A stretch of 48,303 nucleotides of DNA, taken from contig JAYWEQ010000108.1 of the NCBI GenBank assembly GCA_043779185.1, forward strand, positions 1-48,303, read 5' to 3'. The position numbers and the translations under genes are program-made. Of the stretch, positions 41,053 to 48,303 are shown in pieces (the first letter of the stretch is position 1; every line of letters starts with the position of its first letter). The DNA comes from JAYWDA01 sp043779185 (GTDB taxonomy: Bacteria; Bdellovibrionota; Bdellovibrionia; Bdellovibrionales; Bdellovibrionaceae). Under the pieces are notes generated by a model. The model had not been told where the DNA came from, ran no database searches, and saw only the letters and a list, made by a program, of their open reading frames with translations.

Positions 41053-42474
41053 ATGAAAAATATTTCTTTAATAGTTTTTTCAGCTTTGATCAGTTTCAGT
41101 GGCTCTTTATCAGCTGAGGCTTTACCTAAAACTCCGCCGGCTATGAAATTGAGTGATCCTTTGCCAGGAAATTTATTTGTCGAACTGGCCCGTGTGATCA
41201 ATCCGGCCGTCGTCAATATTTCAACAACGGCCAATCTTCAGCAGATGCGCGATCCGTGGCTGGATATGTTAGAGCAATTTTATGGTCAACGAAGATCCCC
41301 GCCCCCTTCGAATAAGCCACAGCCCCTGGCCTTGGGCACTGGTTTTATTATTCACGAAAACGGTTTGATCGTCACCAACGCCCATGTTGTCCGCGGAGCC
41401 ACTGGAATCACCGTTCAGCTTTCAGAAAAATCGGACAAGATCTATGAGGCCAAGCTGATCGGGGCCGATGATCGTAGCGATATTGCTTTGATTAAAATTA
41501 AACCGGATGGAAAATTACCAGTGGCCGTCCTGGGCAGTAGTAAAGATTTAAAAGTGGGTGAATGGGTCGCAGCCTTTGGAAATCCATTCGGACATGGGCA
41601 TTCAGTGACCAAAGGAATTGTTTCTTCGGTGGGTCGCGCGCTCGAAGAAATTAATAAGTTTCCATTGATTCAAACCGACGCCTCTATTAATCCGGGAAAT
41701 TCTGGGGGGCCTTTGGTCAACAGCAATGGTCTGGTGATTGGTGTAAATTCGGCAATTGATGCTCGCGCTCAAGGGATTGGATTTGCAATTCCAATTGATG
41801 AAGTTAAAAAAATAATTCCTGAATTAGAATCCCATGGCTCGATCCGAAAAGGTTACTTGGGTGTGGCCTTGGGTGATATGGACCCAGGCGCCTCTGAAAC
41901 ATATGACATCACTGGATCCGTGATTGTAAAAGTGGGACCGGGCTCACCGGCGGCTAAAGCTAAAATTCGACCTTACGACATCGTCACCGAATTTAATGGC
42001 CGCAAAATTAAAAATTCAACCGAGTTACAAGACGCTGTTTCAGATGCACCCATAGGCAAAAAGGTTTCCATGAAAATCGTTCGCCAAGAGGGAAATCGCT
42101 TTAAAACAAAAGACATCGAAATTACTGTGGGCGAACCGACCAATGATCAGCGCCTGAACCCAACAACTCCAACCGTAAAAACTAAAGGTCAAAAAGTTCC
42201 CTATGGGTTAGGCTTTACAGTTTCAGATTTAAATGTCGAACTTCGCGATCTATTGGCACTGCCCGAAGATGTTAAAAAACCGGTTGTTGTTGAAGTTGAG
42301 CCCACCAGCGTTGCAGGCTTAGCTGGAGTTTCTCCGGGGGATGTTATTTTAGATGTGAATAAAACTGAGATCGCAACGGCCAGCGATGTTTTAAAGACCT
42401 TAAAAAAAGGCGAGAACTCTGTTCGGCTGGCTCGAGGCAATCGGATGATCTATATTATTTTAAATGCGAAATAA
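41053..42474 (+). CDS. htrA: periplasmic serine protease HtrA/DegP
   Basis: 473-residue periplasmic protease-chaperone. Signal peptide at 1-21. Trypsin-like domain with full triad: H111 in TNAHVV, D143 in RSDIALIK and S217 in NPGNSGGPL. Two PDZ domains follow, the first beginning GYLGVALGDMDPG and the second VSDLNVELRDLLALPEDV. The order matches DegP/DegQ. CGGAGG lies 5 bases before the ATG. It degrades or refolds misfolded envelope proteins, which fits an organism that secretes many proteins. The MFS gene overlaps its end by 11 bases. Confidence 0.96.
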   Translation: MKNISLIVFSALISFSGSLSAEALPKTPPAMKLSDPLPGNLFVELARVINPAVVNISTTANLQQMRDPWLDMLEQFYGQRRSPPPSNKPQPLALGTGFIIHENGLIVTNAHVVRGATGITVQLSEKSDKIYEAKLIGADDRSDIALIKIKPDGKLPVAVLGSSKDLKVGEWVAAFGNPFGHGHSVTKGIVSSVGRALEEINKFPLIQTDASINPGNSGGPLVNSNGLVIGVNSAIDARAQGIGFAIPIDEVKKIIPELESHGSIRKGYLGVALGDMDPGASETYDITGSVIVKVGPGSPAAKAKIRPYDIVTEFNGRKIKNSTELQDAVSDAPIGKKVSMKIVRQEGNRFKTKDIEITVGEPTNDQRLNPTTPTVKTKGQKVPYGLGFTVSDLNVELRDLLALPEDVKKPVVVEVEPTSVAGLAGVSPGDVILDVNKTEIATASDVLKTLKKGENSVRLARGNRMIYIILNAK

Positions 42475-43696
42475 TCCTGTGGCCGCTGACCTTCGAAAAG
42501 TTTATTTGGCCGTGACTGTGGCGGCCCTAGGGTATTTCGTTGATATCTACGATCTTCTTTTATTCAGTATTGTCCGAGTCTCAAGCCTTAAAAGTTTAGG
42601 CGTTGCTGAGGCCGCCCTTCTTGATCAAGGTGTTTTATTGATCAATTGCCAAATGGCCGGACTGCTTTTGGGGGGCGTCTTTTGGGGAATTTTGGGGGAT
42701 AAAAAAGGCCGCCTGTCTGTTTTATTTGGCTCGATTTTTTTATACAGTATCGCAAATCTTCTGAATGGCTGGGTTCAAACAGTCGACCAGTACGCCGCCT
42801 TACGATTTATTGCAGGCATAGGACTGGCCGGAGAATTAGGAGCTGGAATCACTTTGGTCAGCGAACTTATGCCTCGGCAGACGCGTGGCTATGGGACGAC
42901 AATTGTAGCATCTTTTGGAATCTTAGGCGCTGTGGCCGCCGCTTTTGTCGGCGACTCCTTTGATTGGCGGGTTTCTTATTTTATCGGGGGCGGCATGGGA
43001 TTATGCCTTCTGGCTTTGCGAGTCGGCCTTCGCGAATCCGGAATGTTTTCAAAATTGAAAGAAACAAATCATAAAACTGGCCAGTTTTTTTCGCTGTTTC
43101 GTTCAAAAAATATTGTAAAATATTTAAGTGTTATTCTTATTGGCGTTCCAATCTGGTTTACAATTGGAATTTTAATTACTTTTTCGCCAGAGTTTGGTCG
43201 GTCTTTCCAAATGTCTGAGATTCCGTCGGCTAGCAAGGCTGTGATGTTCACTTATCTTGCCCTTTCGCTCGGTGATGTCACCAGCGGCCTGATCAGTCAA
43301 TATTTTAAAAATCGAAAAAAAGTGGTTTTAGGTTTTCTTTTATTGCTTTCGATGGTCATTATTTCTTACTTTTTATTCGCAGGACAATCATTAACGACCT
43401 ACTACACTTTATGTGGGCTTTTAGGTTTTGCTTCCGGCTATTGGGCTTTATTTATGACCATCGCCTCCGAGCAGTTCGGAACAAATATTCGCGCCACTGT
43501 GACGACCAGTGCACCTAACTTTGTTCGCGGTAGCGTGATTCCCCTCACTTTGACTTTTCAGTTTCTGAAACCGCTGATGGGTTTGCAACAAAGTGCGATG
43601 GCTGTGGGTGCGCTTTGCCTTTTAATGTCCATCTTGGCTTTGACAAGACTTGAAGAAACTTTTTCTCGGGACCTTAATTTTCATGAAGAATACTAA
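42464..43696 (+). CDS. MFS transporter (metabolite:H+ symporter type)
   Basis: 410 residues with about 12 transmembrane helices. Motif A-like WGILGDKKGRLSVLFGSIFLYSIAN lies between helices 2 and 3, and a degenerate motif (RFIAGIGLAGELGAGITLVSE) is in helix 4, as in the sugar and organic-acid symporter group. A central cytoplasmic loop (about 185-205) divides the halves. It begins 11 bases inside htrA, so it is coupled to the protease gene. The substrate cannot be named. Confidence 0.88.
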   Translation: MRNNPVAADLRKVYLAVTVAALGYFVDIYDLLLFSIVRVSSLKSLGVAEAALLDQGVLLINCQMAGLLLGGVFWGILGDKKGRLSVLFGSIFLYSIANLLNGWVQTVDQYAALRFIAGIGLAGELGAGITLVSELMPRQTRGYGTTIVASFGILGAVAAAFVGDSFDWRVSYFIGGGMGLCLLALRVGLRESGMFSKLKETNHKTGQFFSLFRSKNIVKYLSVILIGVPIWFTIGILITFSPEFGRSFQMSEIPSASKAVMFTYLALSLGDVTSGLISQYFKNRKKVVLGFLLLLSMVIISYFLFAGQSLTTYYTLCGLLGFASGYWALFMTIASEQFGTNIRATVTTSAPNFVRGSVIPLTLTFQFLKPLMGLQQSAMAVGALCLLMSILALTRLEETFSRDLNFHEEY

Positions 43697-43722
43697 CCTA
43701 TTTCATTATTAGGTTACACGTC

Positions 43723-43736
43723 TGTCACAAGTGACA
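43723..43736. promoter_or_regulatory. inverted repeat TGTCAC-AA-GTGACA
   Basis: In the 207-base spacer before the lipoprotein subtilase gene, TGTCAC and GTGACA are exact inverted repeats around AA, followed by an AT-rich tract. It resembles a half-turn dyad such as a CRP-like operator but does not match the TGTGA-N6-TCACA consensus. Two other spacer elements were looked at: an AACCTA/TAGGTT hairpin (43695-43715) without a T-run, and no clear promoter. Confidence 0.3.
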
Positions 43737-43903
43737 AAAAAATAAATAGAATTATGTTGAATAGACATTGAGCGATATGTGACGGCCGGAAAGACTTTCC
43801 CAATGAAGATTTGCGGCGAACCCTGTGCAAAGATTTTTTATTACTTTGAAGGGTTGCGAAAAATGAACTTTTTATGAAATCATAAGGTATCGGAGAAAAT
43901 GAA

Positions 43904-45316
43904 ATGAAAAATACAACCAAGAAACTGAAATATTTTTGTGCTATTTTCGTAACACTTGGATTTTTTTCCTGTTCTGACGACAGCCCTAGTCACTCTTCAT
44001 GCACTTCCAGTCCTGCGGCACCAGATAAATCAACTGAGCAAAGTTTAAACTCACTGCAGCTATCAGAAAATCAAAATGACCTGAACCTTTTATTAAAAAT
44101 GTCTGATCTGAAAACTCAACTGCCAAAATTTCAGGAAGCGATTGCTGCGGCTCATTCTTTGGCGCCTGATCTTGAACCTTTTCGAATTTCACAAGTCAGT
44201 CATGATATTATATCCCTTAGAATTGCGGCTCAATCTCCCGCTCGAGCTGTTATTGAATCCTTTATTCAGCAAAAAAAAGTTTTGTATGCTGAACCGAATT
44301 ATAAAACCTTTTCGACAGAGTTCGGCGAAGCTTCTCACATTGAGGCTTCTTTCGATCATAACCAAGCCGTCACAACAGCCAATGGGAAAGAAATTATTGT
44401 AGCGATCATTGATAGTGGCGTTGATTATACTCATAAAGATCTTGCCCCTTTCATGTGGCATAATCCCGGAGAAATCCCCAATAACGGAATCGATGATGAT
44501 CACAATGGTTATATTGATGATTATTATGGCTATAATTTTGCCAATAACGACAGTAATCCCATGTCCGATGATCCGCACGCCTACCACGGCACCCATGTCG
44601 CAGGGATTGTGAAAGCCGCTGCTCAATTAGGGCGTGCCGGAATTAATTTGAAAATAATGGCTTTAAAATATTTAGATTCAAGTGCCAGTGGATGGACCGG
44701 GAATGCCATTAAAGCGATTGATTACGCAATTAAAAATGGCGCGGTCGTGATGAATAATAGTTGGGGCTCAAACAGTTATTCGCAAGCTTTGTCGGAAGCT
44801 ATTGAACGGGCGCGCAAGGCCCATATTCTTTTTGTCGCCGCGGCTGGCAATGGAGACTCTGCTGGAAATGGAATTAACATTGATCGCATCCCTTTTTATC
44901 CGGCCGCTTACACCCATGACAATATTATTAGTGTCGCGGCCGCAGGAGCTGGAGATTTTCTAACAAGGTTTTCCAACTATGGTCGAATCAGTGTTGATTT
45001 AGCAGCTCCAGGACTGAATATCCGATCGACCAGAAATGGAAATACGTACGCCGTCCTTAGCGGCACTTCAATGGCATCACCCTATGTGGCTGGTGTGGCT
45101 GCCATGCTATGGAATGCAAGACCCGATTTAAGTTATAAAGAAATCCGTTACCTGTTATTTAAGAGTGTTAATACCGCTCAGTTTTTATGGGGAAAAATTG
45201 CAACCTCAGGTCGCATTGACCCCGATCGAGCTTTAAATATCGCTAACAATTACACCCACAACCCCAATGATAATGCGATTCCAGAGTTTATGGATTCGTC
45301 GGCGTGCCTTCAGTAG
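43904..45316 (+). CDS. lipoprotein subtilisin-like protease (S8)
   Basis: 470 residues. The signal ends FFSC, so a lipoprotein is predicted. An I9-like propeptide region (about 60-140) precedes the catalytic domain with D170 in IIDSGVDYTHKDL, H228 in YHGTHVAGI, the oxyanion AAAGNGD and S389 in LSGTSMASPYVAGVAAML. An acidic DDDHNGYIDDYYGYNF loop lies between D and H, as in the first subtilase. A ribosome site CGGAG lies 8 bases before the ATG. Convergent with the transglutaminase-like gene with 29 bases of overlap. It is likely a surface or secreted protease for digesting prey or environmental protein. Confidence 0.94.
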   Translation: MKNTTKKLKYFCAIFVTLGFFSCSDDSPSHSSCTSSPAAPDKSTEQSLNSLQLSENQNDLNLLLKMSDLKTQLPKFQEAIAAAHSLAPDLEPFRISQVSHDIISLRIAAQSPARAVIESFIQQKKVLYAEPNYKTFSTEFGEASHIEASFDHNQAVTTANGKEIIVAIIDSGVDYTHKDLAPFMWHNPGEIPNNGIDDDHNGYIDDYYGYNFANNDSNPMSDDPHAYHGTHVAGIVKAAAQLGRAGINLKIMALKYLDSSASGWTGNAIKAIDYAIKNGAVVMNNSWGSNSYSQALSEAIERARKAHILFVAAAGNGDSAGNGINIDRIPFYPAAYTHDNIISVAAAGAGDFLTRFSNYGRISVDLAAPGLNIRSTRNGNTYAVLSGTSMASPYVAGVAAMLWNARPDLSYKEIRYLLFKSVNTAQFLWGKIATSGRIDPDRALNIANNYTHNPNDNAIPEFMDSSACLQ

Positions 45317-46847
45317 GCGGAACTTCCGGCGCATCGGGATCTGCGCCTGGCCCTGAATGCGGTGCCGATTCAATGATTCTTTTAACCACCGAATATAATG
45401 GTGAACCCGCCGCTGATGCTTGGCGCGCCAAAGTTCTCCACTCTAAAGGCACGGGACCACTGACGTTCCAATCTTGGCTATTGATGGCAGCTTCCCCTCG
45501 GGCCATGGCTTGAGCACCCTTTTCATAAGTCCACATAAAATCAGGATGTGAATTCATATACCACTCTCCGCCGATCACATTTTTATTGGCATCCAATTCT
45601 AGGTCATAAAGAAACCTTAAAGTTTTTGTTGGCGGCTTGTTACTAAGACCATGAGTGGGATTAACTTCTATCACAAATGTTACATCCGTCACGACGCCGA
45701 CAACATATTTTGCGTCACTAGACCGATAACTTCTAAATTTATCAATGGTGAATTGCTCGATAGGAATCATCGCCTGCATCAGGTGCCCCGTGGGATGCAA
45801 ACTTTGTGGATTAAAGTAGGTCATTTCGTAAGAAGTAATTGGGTAGTTCCAAACTTCCGCATCATAGGTCGCATCCATCACAAAACTTCGTTGATTGATC
45901 CCCAATTGATTGGTCAGTGTTAAAAAAAACGTGGCGGGGTTATTATCTAAGCATCCGGGATCGATGACTCGGCCATAAGAATCCCGATCAGGTCTTGAAG
46001 TTTTGCAGGCCGTTCCTGAAAATCGCGTCGCCGGAGACGAGTTCGCCCACAGCATGGATTCTAAAGCCTTCACATCACTTTGATAAAAAGTAATGGGCAT
46101 GCCACTCGCTGCTTTTAAAGTGATCGGCGCATTGATCACAGGTTGCATCATATGAGCGGCGCCGGCCCAACCATGACAGATTCCCATCCAGGTTTCTACA
46201 AAGCCCACTTTATTCAAATAGTTTTGTCCCTGAGTCCACGAAAAATTTGTCATGGTCATAGATGAATCTCCAACCAAGAAGTCATATTTTTCAGCGGGCG
46301 ACAAATTATTGATTTCAAGTTGGCTGCCGCTAGCGACAACCGCAGAGGCTGGATAGGACAAGACATAATTGTAGTTTTCTTGCCAAATTTTAGAGTTTGG
46401 AAAATGAGGATCTGCATACCTCTCCCCTAGCAGACCTTTATAGATAGGCCAGTACGAATCCGCCCAAGGCAGATCAGATAACTTCGAATGAATAAATCCC
46501 TGCCGATCTAAATCAGTGATTTGAGCGTTCACAGTTTGATTTTCGACCAATGTTGTCGCTTGATCATGGTCGCCCATCTTAGATAAAAAATTAAATTGCT
46601 GGGTTGATCTTGACATGATCTTTTGCCGAATTAAGTTTCGGTGCGACAGTTGAGCGCTGACATCTATATAGTTAATAGATCCTCGGACATTTAATTTTCC
46701 ATGAATCACTTCGGGTGCCAGCTGATCCATGGCTTTGGCAGGATTTTTATGAAAGCTGCGTAACGAGCTTTCAATTTCTAAGATGTTTGTTTGGCCCCAA
46801 CCCATTGCACTTGAACAGATTATTAAGACAATACTAAAAAAATTCAC
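45288..46847 (-). CDS. secreted transglutaminase of the oomycete-elicitor type
   Basis: 519 residues starting at a GTG at 46847 with GGGGGGA 4 bases upstream, giving the signal peptide MNFFSIVLIICSSAMGWGQ. The central region resembles the transglutaminase elicitor domain known from Phytophthora GP42. It has a WPIYKG block, then the active-site CHGW with C224, ITFYQSDVKALESMLW, a Cys/Asp-rich block (PDRDSYGRVIDPGCLDNNPATF) and SFVMDATYDAEVWNYPI. Transglutaminases cross-link Gln and Lys side chains. The C-terminus is Pro-rich. The assignment rests on my memory of the motif order; a search would settle it. It is convergent with a secreted subtilase. Confidence 0.7.
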   Translation of the reverse strand: MNFFSIVLIICSSAMGWGQTNILEIESSLRSFHKNPAKAMDQLAPEVIHGKLNVRGSINYIDVSAQLSHRNLIRQKIMSRSTQQFNFLSKMGDHDQATTLVENQTVNAQITDLDRQGFIHSKLSDLPWADSYWPIYKGLLGERYADPHFPNSKIWQENYNYVLSYPASAVVASGSQLEINNLSPAEKYDFLVGDSSMTMTNFSWTQGQNYLNKVGFVETWMGICHGWAGAAHMMQPVINAPITLKAASGMPITFYQSDVKALESMLWANSSPATRFSGTACKTSRPDRDSYGRVIDPGCLDNNPATFFLTLTNQLGINQRSFVMDATYDAEVWNYPITSYEMTYFNPQSLHPTGHLMQAMIPIEQFTIDKFRSYRSSDAKYVVGVVTDVTFVIEVNPTHGLSNKPPTKTLRFLYDLELDANKNVIGGEWYMNSHPDFMWTYEKGAQAMARGEAAINSQDWNVSGPVPLEWRTLARQASAAGSPLYSVVKRIIESAPHSGPGADPDAPEVPPTEGTPTNP

Positions 46848-47158
46848 AGATCCCCCCATGGATACAGATAAAATTAACGATCAGTGTCCTATTAGCAATT
46901 CTGCGGCCATCGAAATTTAATAATCAAGAGATCATAACTTGATCACTAGCTCATCGGTTTAGGAAAATTGGGACTTCAGCCCGGGGGCACTATTCCTCAA
47001 GATTGCTTAACGCCACAGTTTTAAAACCTCAGACCTAGATAAATTCGAAATAGGGTGGTTCCAAAGCTGGTCCAACGATTGCTCATCCAGTCGCTGCAAC
47101 TTTAAAAATTAGCCAAAGTTCTTGGTTAAACTATAACAACCCTTTAAGGAGGAATTCT
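46848..47158. other. intergenic region with candidate promoter for repeat lipoprotein
   Basis: This divergent spacer of 311 bases holds no open frame of note. TATAAC lies about 28 bases before the ATG of the repeat lipoprotein and could be its -10, but no convincing -35 is 17 bases upstream. TAAGGAGGA, ideally placed, is the ribosome site. No tRNA, hairpin terminator or repeat was recognised in the rest. Confidence 0.4.
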
Positions 47159-48016
47159 ATGTTTACTAAATCTGCATTCAAAGTCGGTGTTGCCGCTCTT
47201 GCATCTGTCGGCTTCATGGCTTGTTCACAAAATGGACCATCTAATAATGGTGACCAACCGGCAACAGCAGCAACAGCAACGGCCGCTGGAGATTATACGC
47301 CAGGCACAGCTGTTCATAATTCCAAAGTGATTGGCACTTCTGAAACACCTGTTGGCACGGCTTCAACGAAAGAGCAAATCTATGCGATGTATCCTGAATT
47401 GCAAAAGTATGCTTCTGAATTGCTTTCAGTGGATCGTGTTGCTGAAACTAACACTGGCGATTTAGAATTATACTCTGGTGCTAACTTGTTGATCGTTCTT
47501 GGTCACACAGCAACCGGTTTAGAAGTTATTCACGCTTCTTCTGGTTTTCGTGCTGAACACATCACTCACACAATGGGTGCTGCAGACCAAGCTCAGATGC
47601 CTAGCACTTTAAGTTTTGATCTGAAAGCTTGCACAGCTGCTAAAGAAGTTGGTCAAGATAAAGGCCAAGATCAGGGTCAAGATAAAGGACAAACGGCTCC
47701 TGCTCCTGATAAGGGACAAGATAAAGGCACTGTTGCTCCAACTCCAGATAAAGGACAAGACAAGGGTCAAGATAAAGGACAAGTTGCTCCAACTCCTGAA
47801 ACTTGCGAAATGATCAATGTGACCTTGAGCCTTTCTGAAGCACAAGCTAAGCAAGGTCAAGACAAGGGACAAGACAAGGGACAAGATAAAGGCACCGTTG
47901 CTCCAGCTCCTGATAAAGGCCAAGACAAGGGTCAAGATAAAGGACAAACGGCTCCCGTTCCTATGCCTGATAAAGACAAAGATCAAGATCAAGGAAAAGG
48001 TAAAGGTAAAGCTTAA
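47159..48016 (+). CDS. lipoprotein with DKGQ low-complexity repeats
   Basis: 285 residues. The signal ends in a lipobox FMAC (C22), then a Thr/Ala-rich linker and a folded, non-repetitive part (about 50-160) without a recognised family. From residue 165 the sequence consists of GQDK/GQDQ tetrads interrupted by APAP, APTP or PVPMP spacers. The array is in two blocks (165-213 and 233-285), separated by ETCEMINVTLSLSEAQAK. C158 lies just before block one and C216 just after it, so a disulphide could tie off block one as a loop. Preceded by TAAGGAGGA and followed by two hairpins. Highly hydrophilic and near-neutral in charge; a surface or periplasmic filler role is possible, not shown. Confidence 0.85.
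   Translation: MFTKSAFKVGVAALASVGFMACSQNGPSNNGDQPATAATATAAGDYTPGTAVHNSKVIGTSETPVGTASTKEQIYAMYPELQKYASELLSVDRVAETNTGDLELYSGANLLIVLGHTATGLEVIHASSGFRAEHITHTMGAADQAQMPSTLSFDLKACTAAKEVGQDKGQDQGQDKGQTAPAPDKGQDKGTVAPTPDKGQDKGQDKGQVAPTPETCEMINVTLSLSEAQAKQGQDKGQDKGQDKGTVAPAPDKGQDKGQDKGQTAPVPMPDKDKDQDQGKGKGKA
47651..48013 (+). repeat. 12-bp in-frame repeat array encoding DKGQ
   Basis: Units such as GATAAAGGACAA and GACAAGGGTCAA occur back to back at 47651-47797 and 47855-48013, always in frame. Synonymous third-base differences (AAA/AAG, GGA/GGT/GGC) show that the units are not identical at DNA level. The larger pattern (three or four tetrads, a Pro-Ala-Pro spacer, repeat) occurs in both blocks, suggesting block duplication. 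Unit length of 12 preserves the frame if copies are gained or lost. Confidence 0.9.
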
Positions 48017-48040
48017 TTATTTTAATTAAGCTTATTTTTT
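48009..48040 (+). terminator. terminator 1 of the repeat lipoprotein
   Basis: AAGCTTAATTA (48009-48019) and TAATTAAGCTT (48023-48033) form a perfect 11-bp stem around a 3-base loop, followed by ATTTTTT. The stop codon TAA (48014-48016) is inside the stem. Confidence 0.75.
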
Positions 48041-48047
48041 AAAAATT

Positions 48048-48079
48048 AGAGAGTGAACTTGAACCTTCACTCTCTTTTT
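48048..48079 (+). terminator. terminator 2 of the repeat lipoprotein
   Basis: AGAGAGTGAA (48048-48057) pairs with TTCACTCTCT (48066-48075), then TTTT (48076-48079). It lies 14 bases after the first hairpin's T-run and ends 15 bases before the next ATG. Confidence 0.85.
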
Positions 48080-48094
48080 CTTTAGGAGCCACTC

Positions 48095-48303
48095 ATGTCT
48101 GCAAGGACTGCATTCTTGAAAATAATAAATGCCGCCGTAATAACTCTTGTCTTCACTGGCTGCAGTGATAGTACAGAGTCCTCAAAAAATAGTGCGGCCC
48201 CGACCCATTCACCAAATATTGCTTTAAATGAAATTAAAAATGCAAAGTGTCTTAACTTAGAAAAATATTTGAACCTTTTAAATTCTGGAATCGGGAATCC
48301 CAT
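48095..48303 (+). CDS. lipoprotein, partial (runs off right edge)
   Basis: Starts at ATG 48095 with TAGGAG 7 bases upstream and stays open to the end of the window (69 full codons). N-terminus MSARTAFLKIINAAVITLVFTGC with lipobox FTGC, then a Ser/Asn-rich linker and a helical stretch (CLNLEKYLNLLNSG). No family is recognised. It begins right after two terminators, so it needs its own promoter or read-through; the 15 bases between leave no room for a full promoter downstream of the hairpins. Confidence 0.85.
   Translation, partial: MSARTAFLKIINAAVITLVFTGCSDSTESSKNSAAPTHSPNIALNEIKNAKCLNLEKYLNLLNSGIGNP

Noticed and set aside
47609..47992. Long open frame on the minus strand opposite the DKGQ repeats
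   Set aside because: It is a by-product of the 12-bp repeat; the plus-strand frame has the signal peptide, ribosome site and terminators.

Overview
The window looks like chromosomal DNA of a predatory or predator-like member of the Bdellovibrionota (Bdellovibrio / Pseudobdellovibrio type), moderately low in GC. This rests on content rather than any search. The window is dense in cell-wall and envelope enzymes: three lytic transglycosylases, two secreted subtilases, HtrA, HtpX and an HtpX-like relative. It also has a type IV pilin, a complete moxR-bat gene set and an orphan c-di-GMP riboswitch RNA like the one described in Bdellovibrio. No tRNA, rRNA, CRISPR array, insertion sequence or prophage was seen.

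Layout. 1-1143 (-): type IV pilin, followed by an overlapping membrane-anchored TPR-like gene that runs off the left edge. 1322-4865: clpS and clpA, separated by a BrnT/BrnA toxin-antitoxin pair on the other strand. 4983-9590 (+): htpX, an Slt-type transglycosylase and a secreted subtilase. 9587-16656: a zinc-ribbon membrane protein (-), then lnt, mutS2 and a CBS-like gene (+), then a large REC/PilZ-like protein (-). 16773-20905 (+): aspartate kinase and two secreted proteins of unknown function. 20911-23832 (-): a frameshifted pilin-like pseudogene, queF, a TrmH-family methyltransferase and an acyl-CoA dehydrogenase. 23953-26994: cinA, a dihaem cytochrome, tatA, a J-like membrane protein (-) and mrp.

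26995-27618 has no protein gene. It holds a roughly 480-nt plus-strand RNA with a c-di-GMP-I (GEMM) aptamer and its own terminator, and no downstream gene to regulate. 27619-31510 (-): an MltD-like LysM transglycosylase behind a second Slt. 31577-32287 (+): a family 2 glycosyltransferase. 32255-39805 (-): moxR, DUF58, a Bat-associated membrane protein, batA, batB, batC and batD, tightly overlapping. 39933-43696 (+): an M48-like protein without an intact HEXXH, a DUF1844 protein, htrA and an MFS transporter. 43904-46847: a lipoprotein subtilase convergent with a secreted transglutaminase of the oomycete-elicitor type. 47159-48303 (+): a lipoprotein whose C-terminal half is built from DKGQ repeats, two tandem hairpins, and the start of another lipoprotein.

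Functional theme. Most of the window concerns building, proteolysing and remodelling the envelope: lipoprotein acylation, Tat export, periplasmic quality control, peptidoglycan cleavage, Bat proteins and surface lipoproteins. C-di-GMP signalling is touched at two points, the orphan aptamer RNA and the PilZ-like protein. Several proteins belong to catalytic or metal-binding families but lack the key residues: the M48-like protein, Mrp, the CinA C-terminus and the J-like protein.
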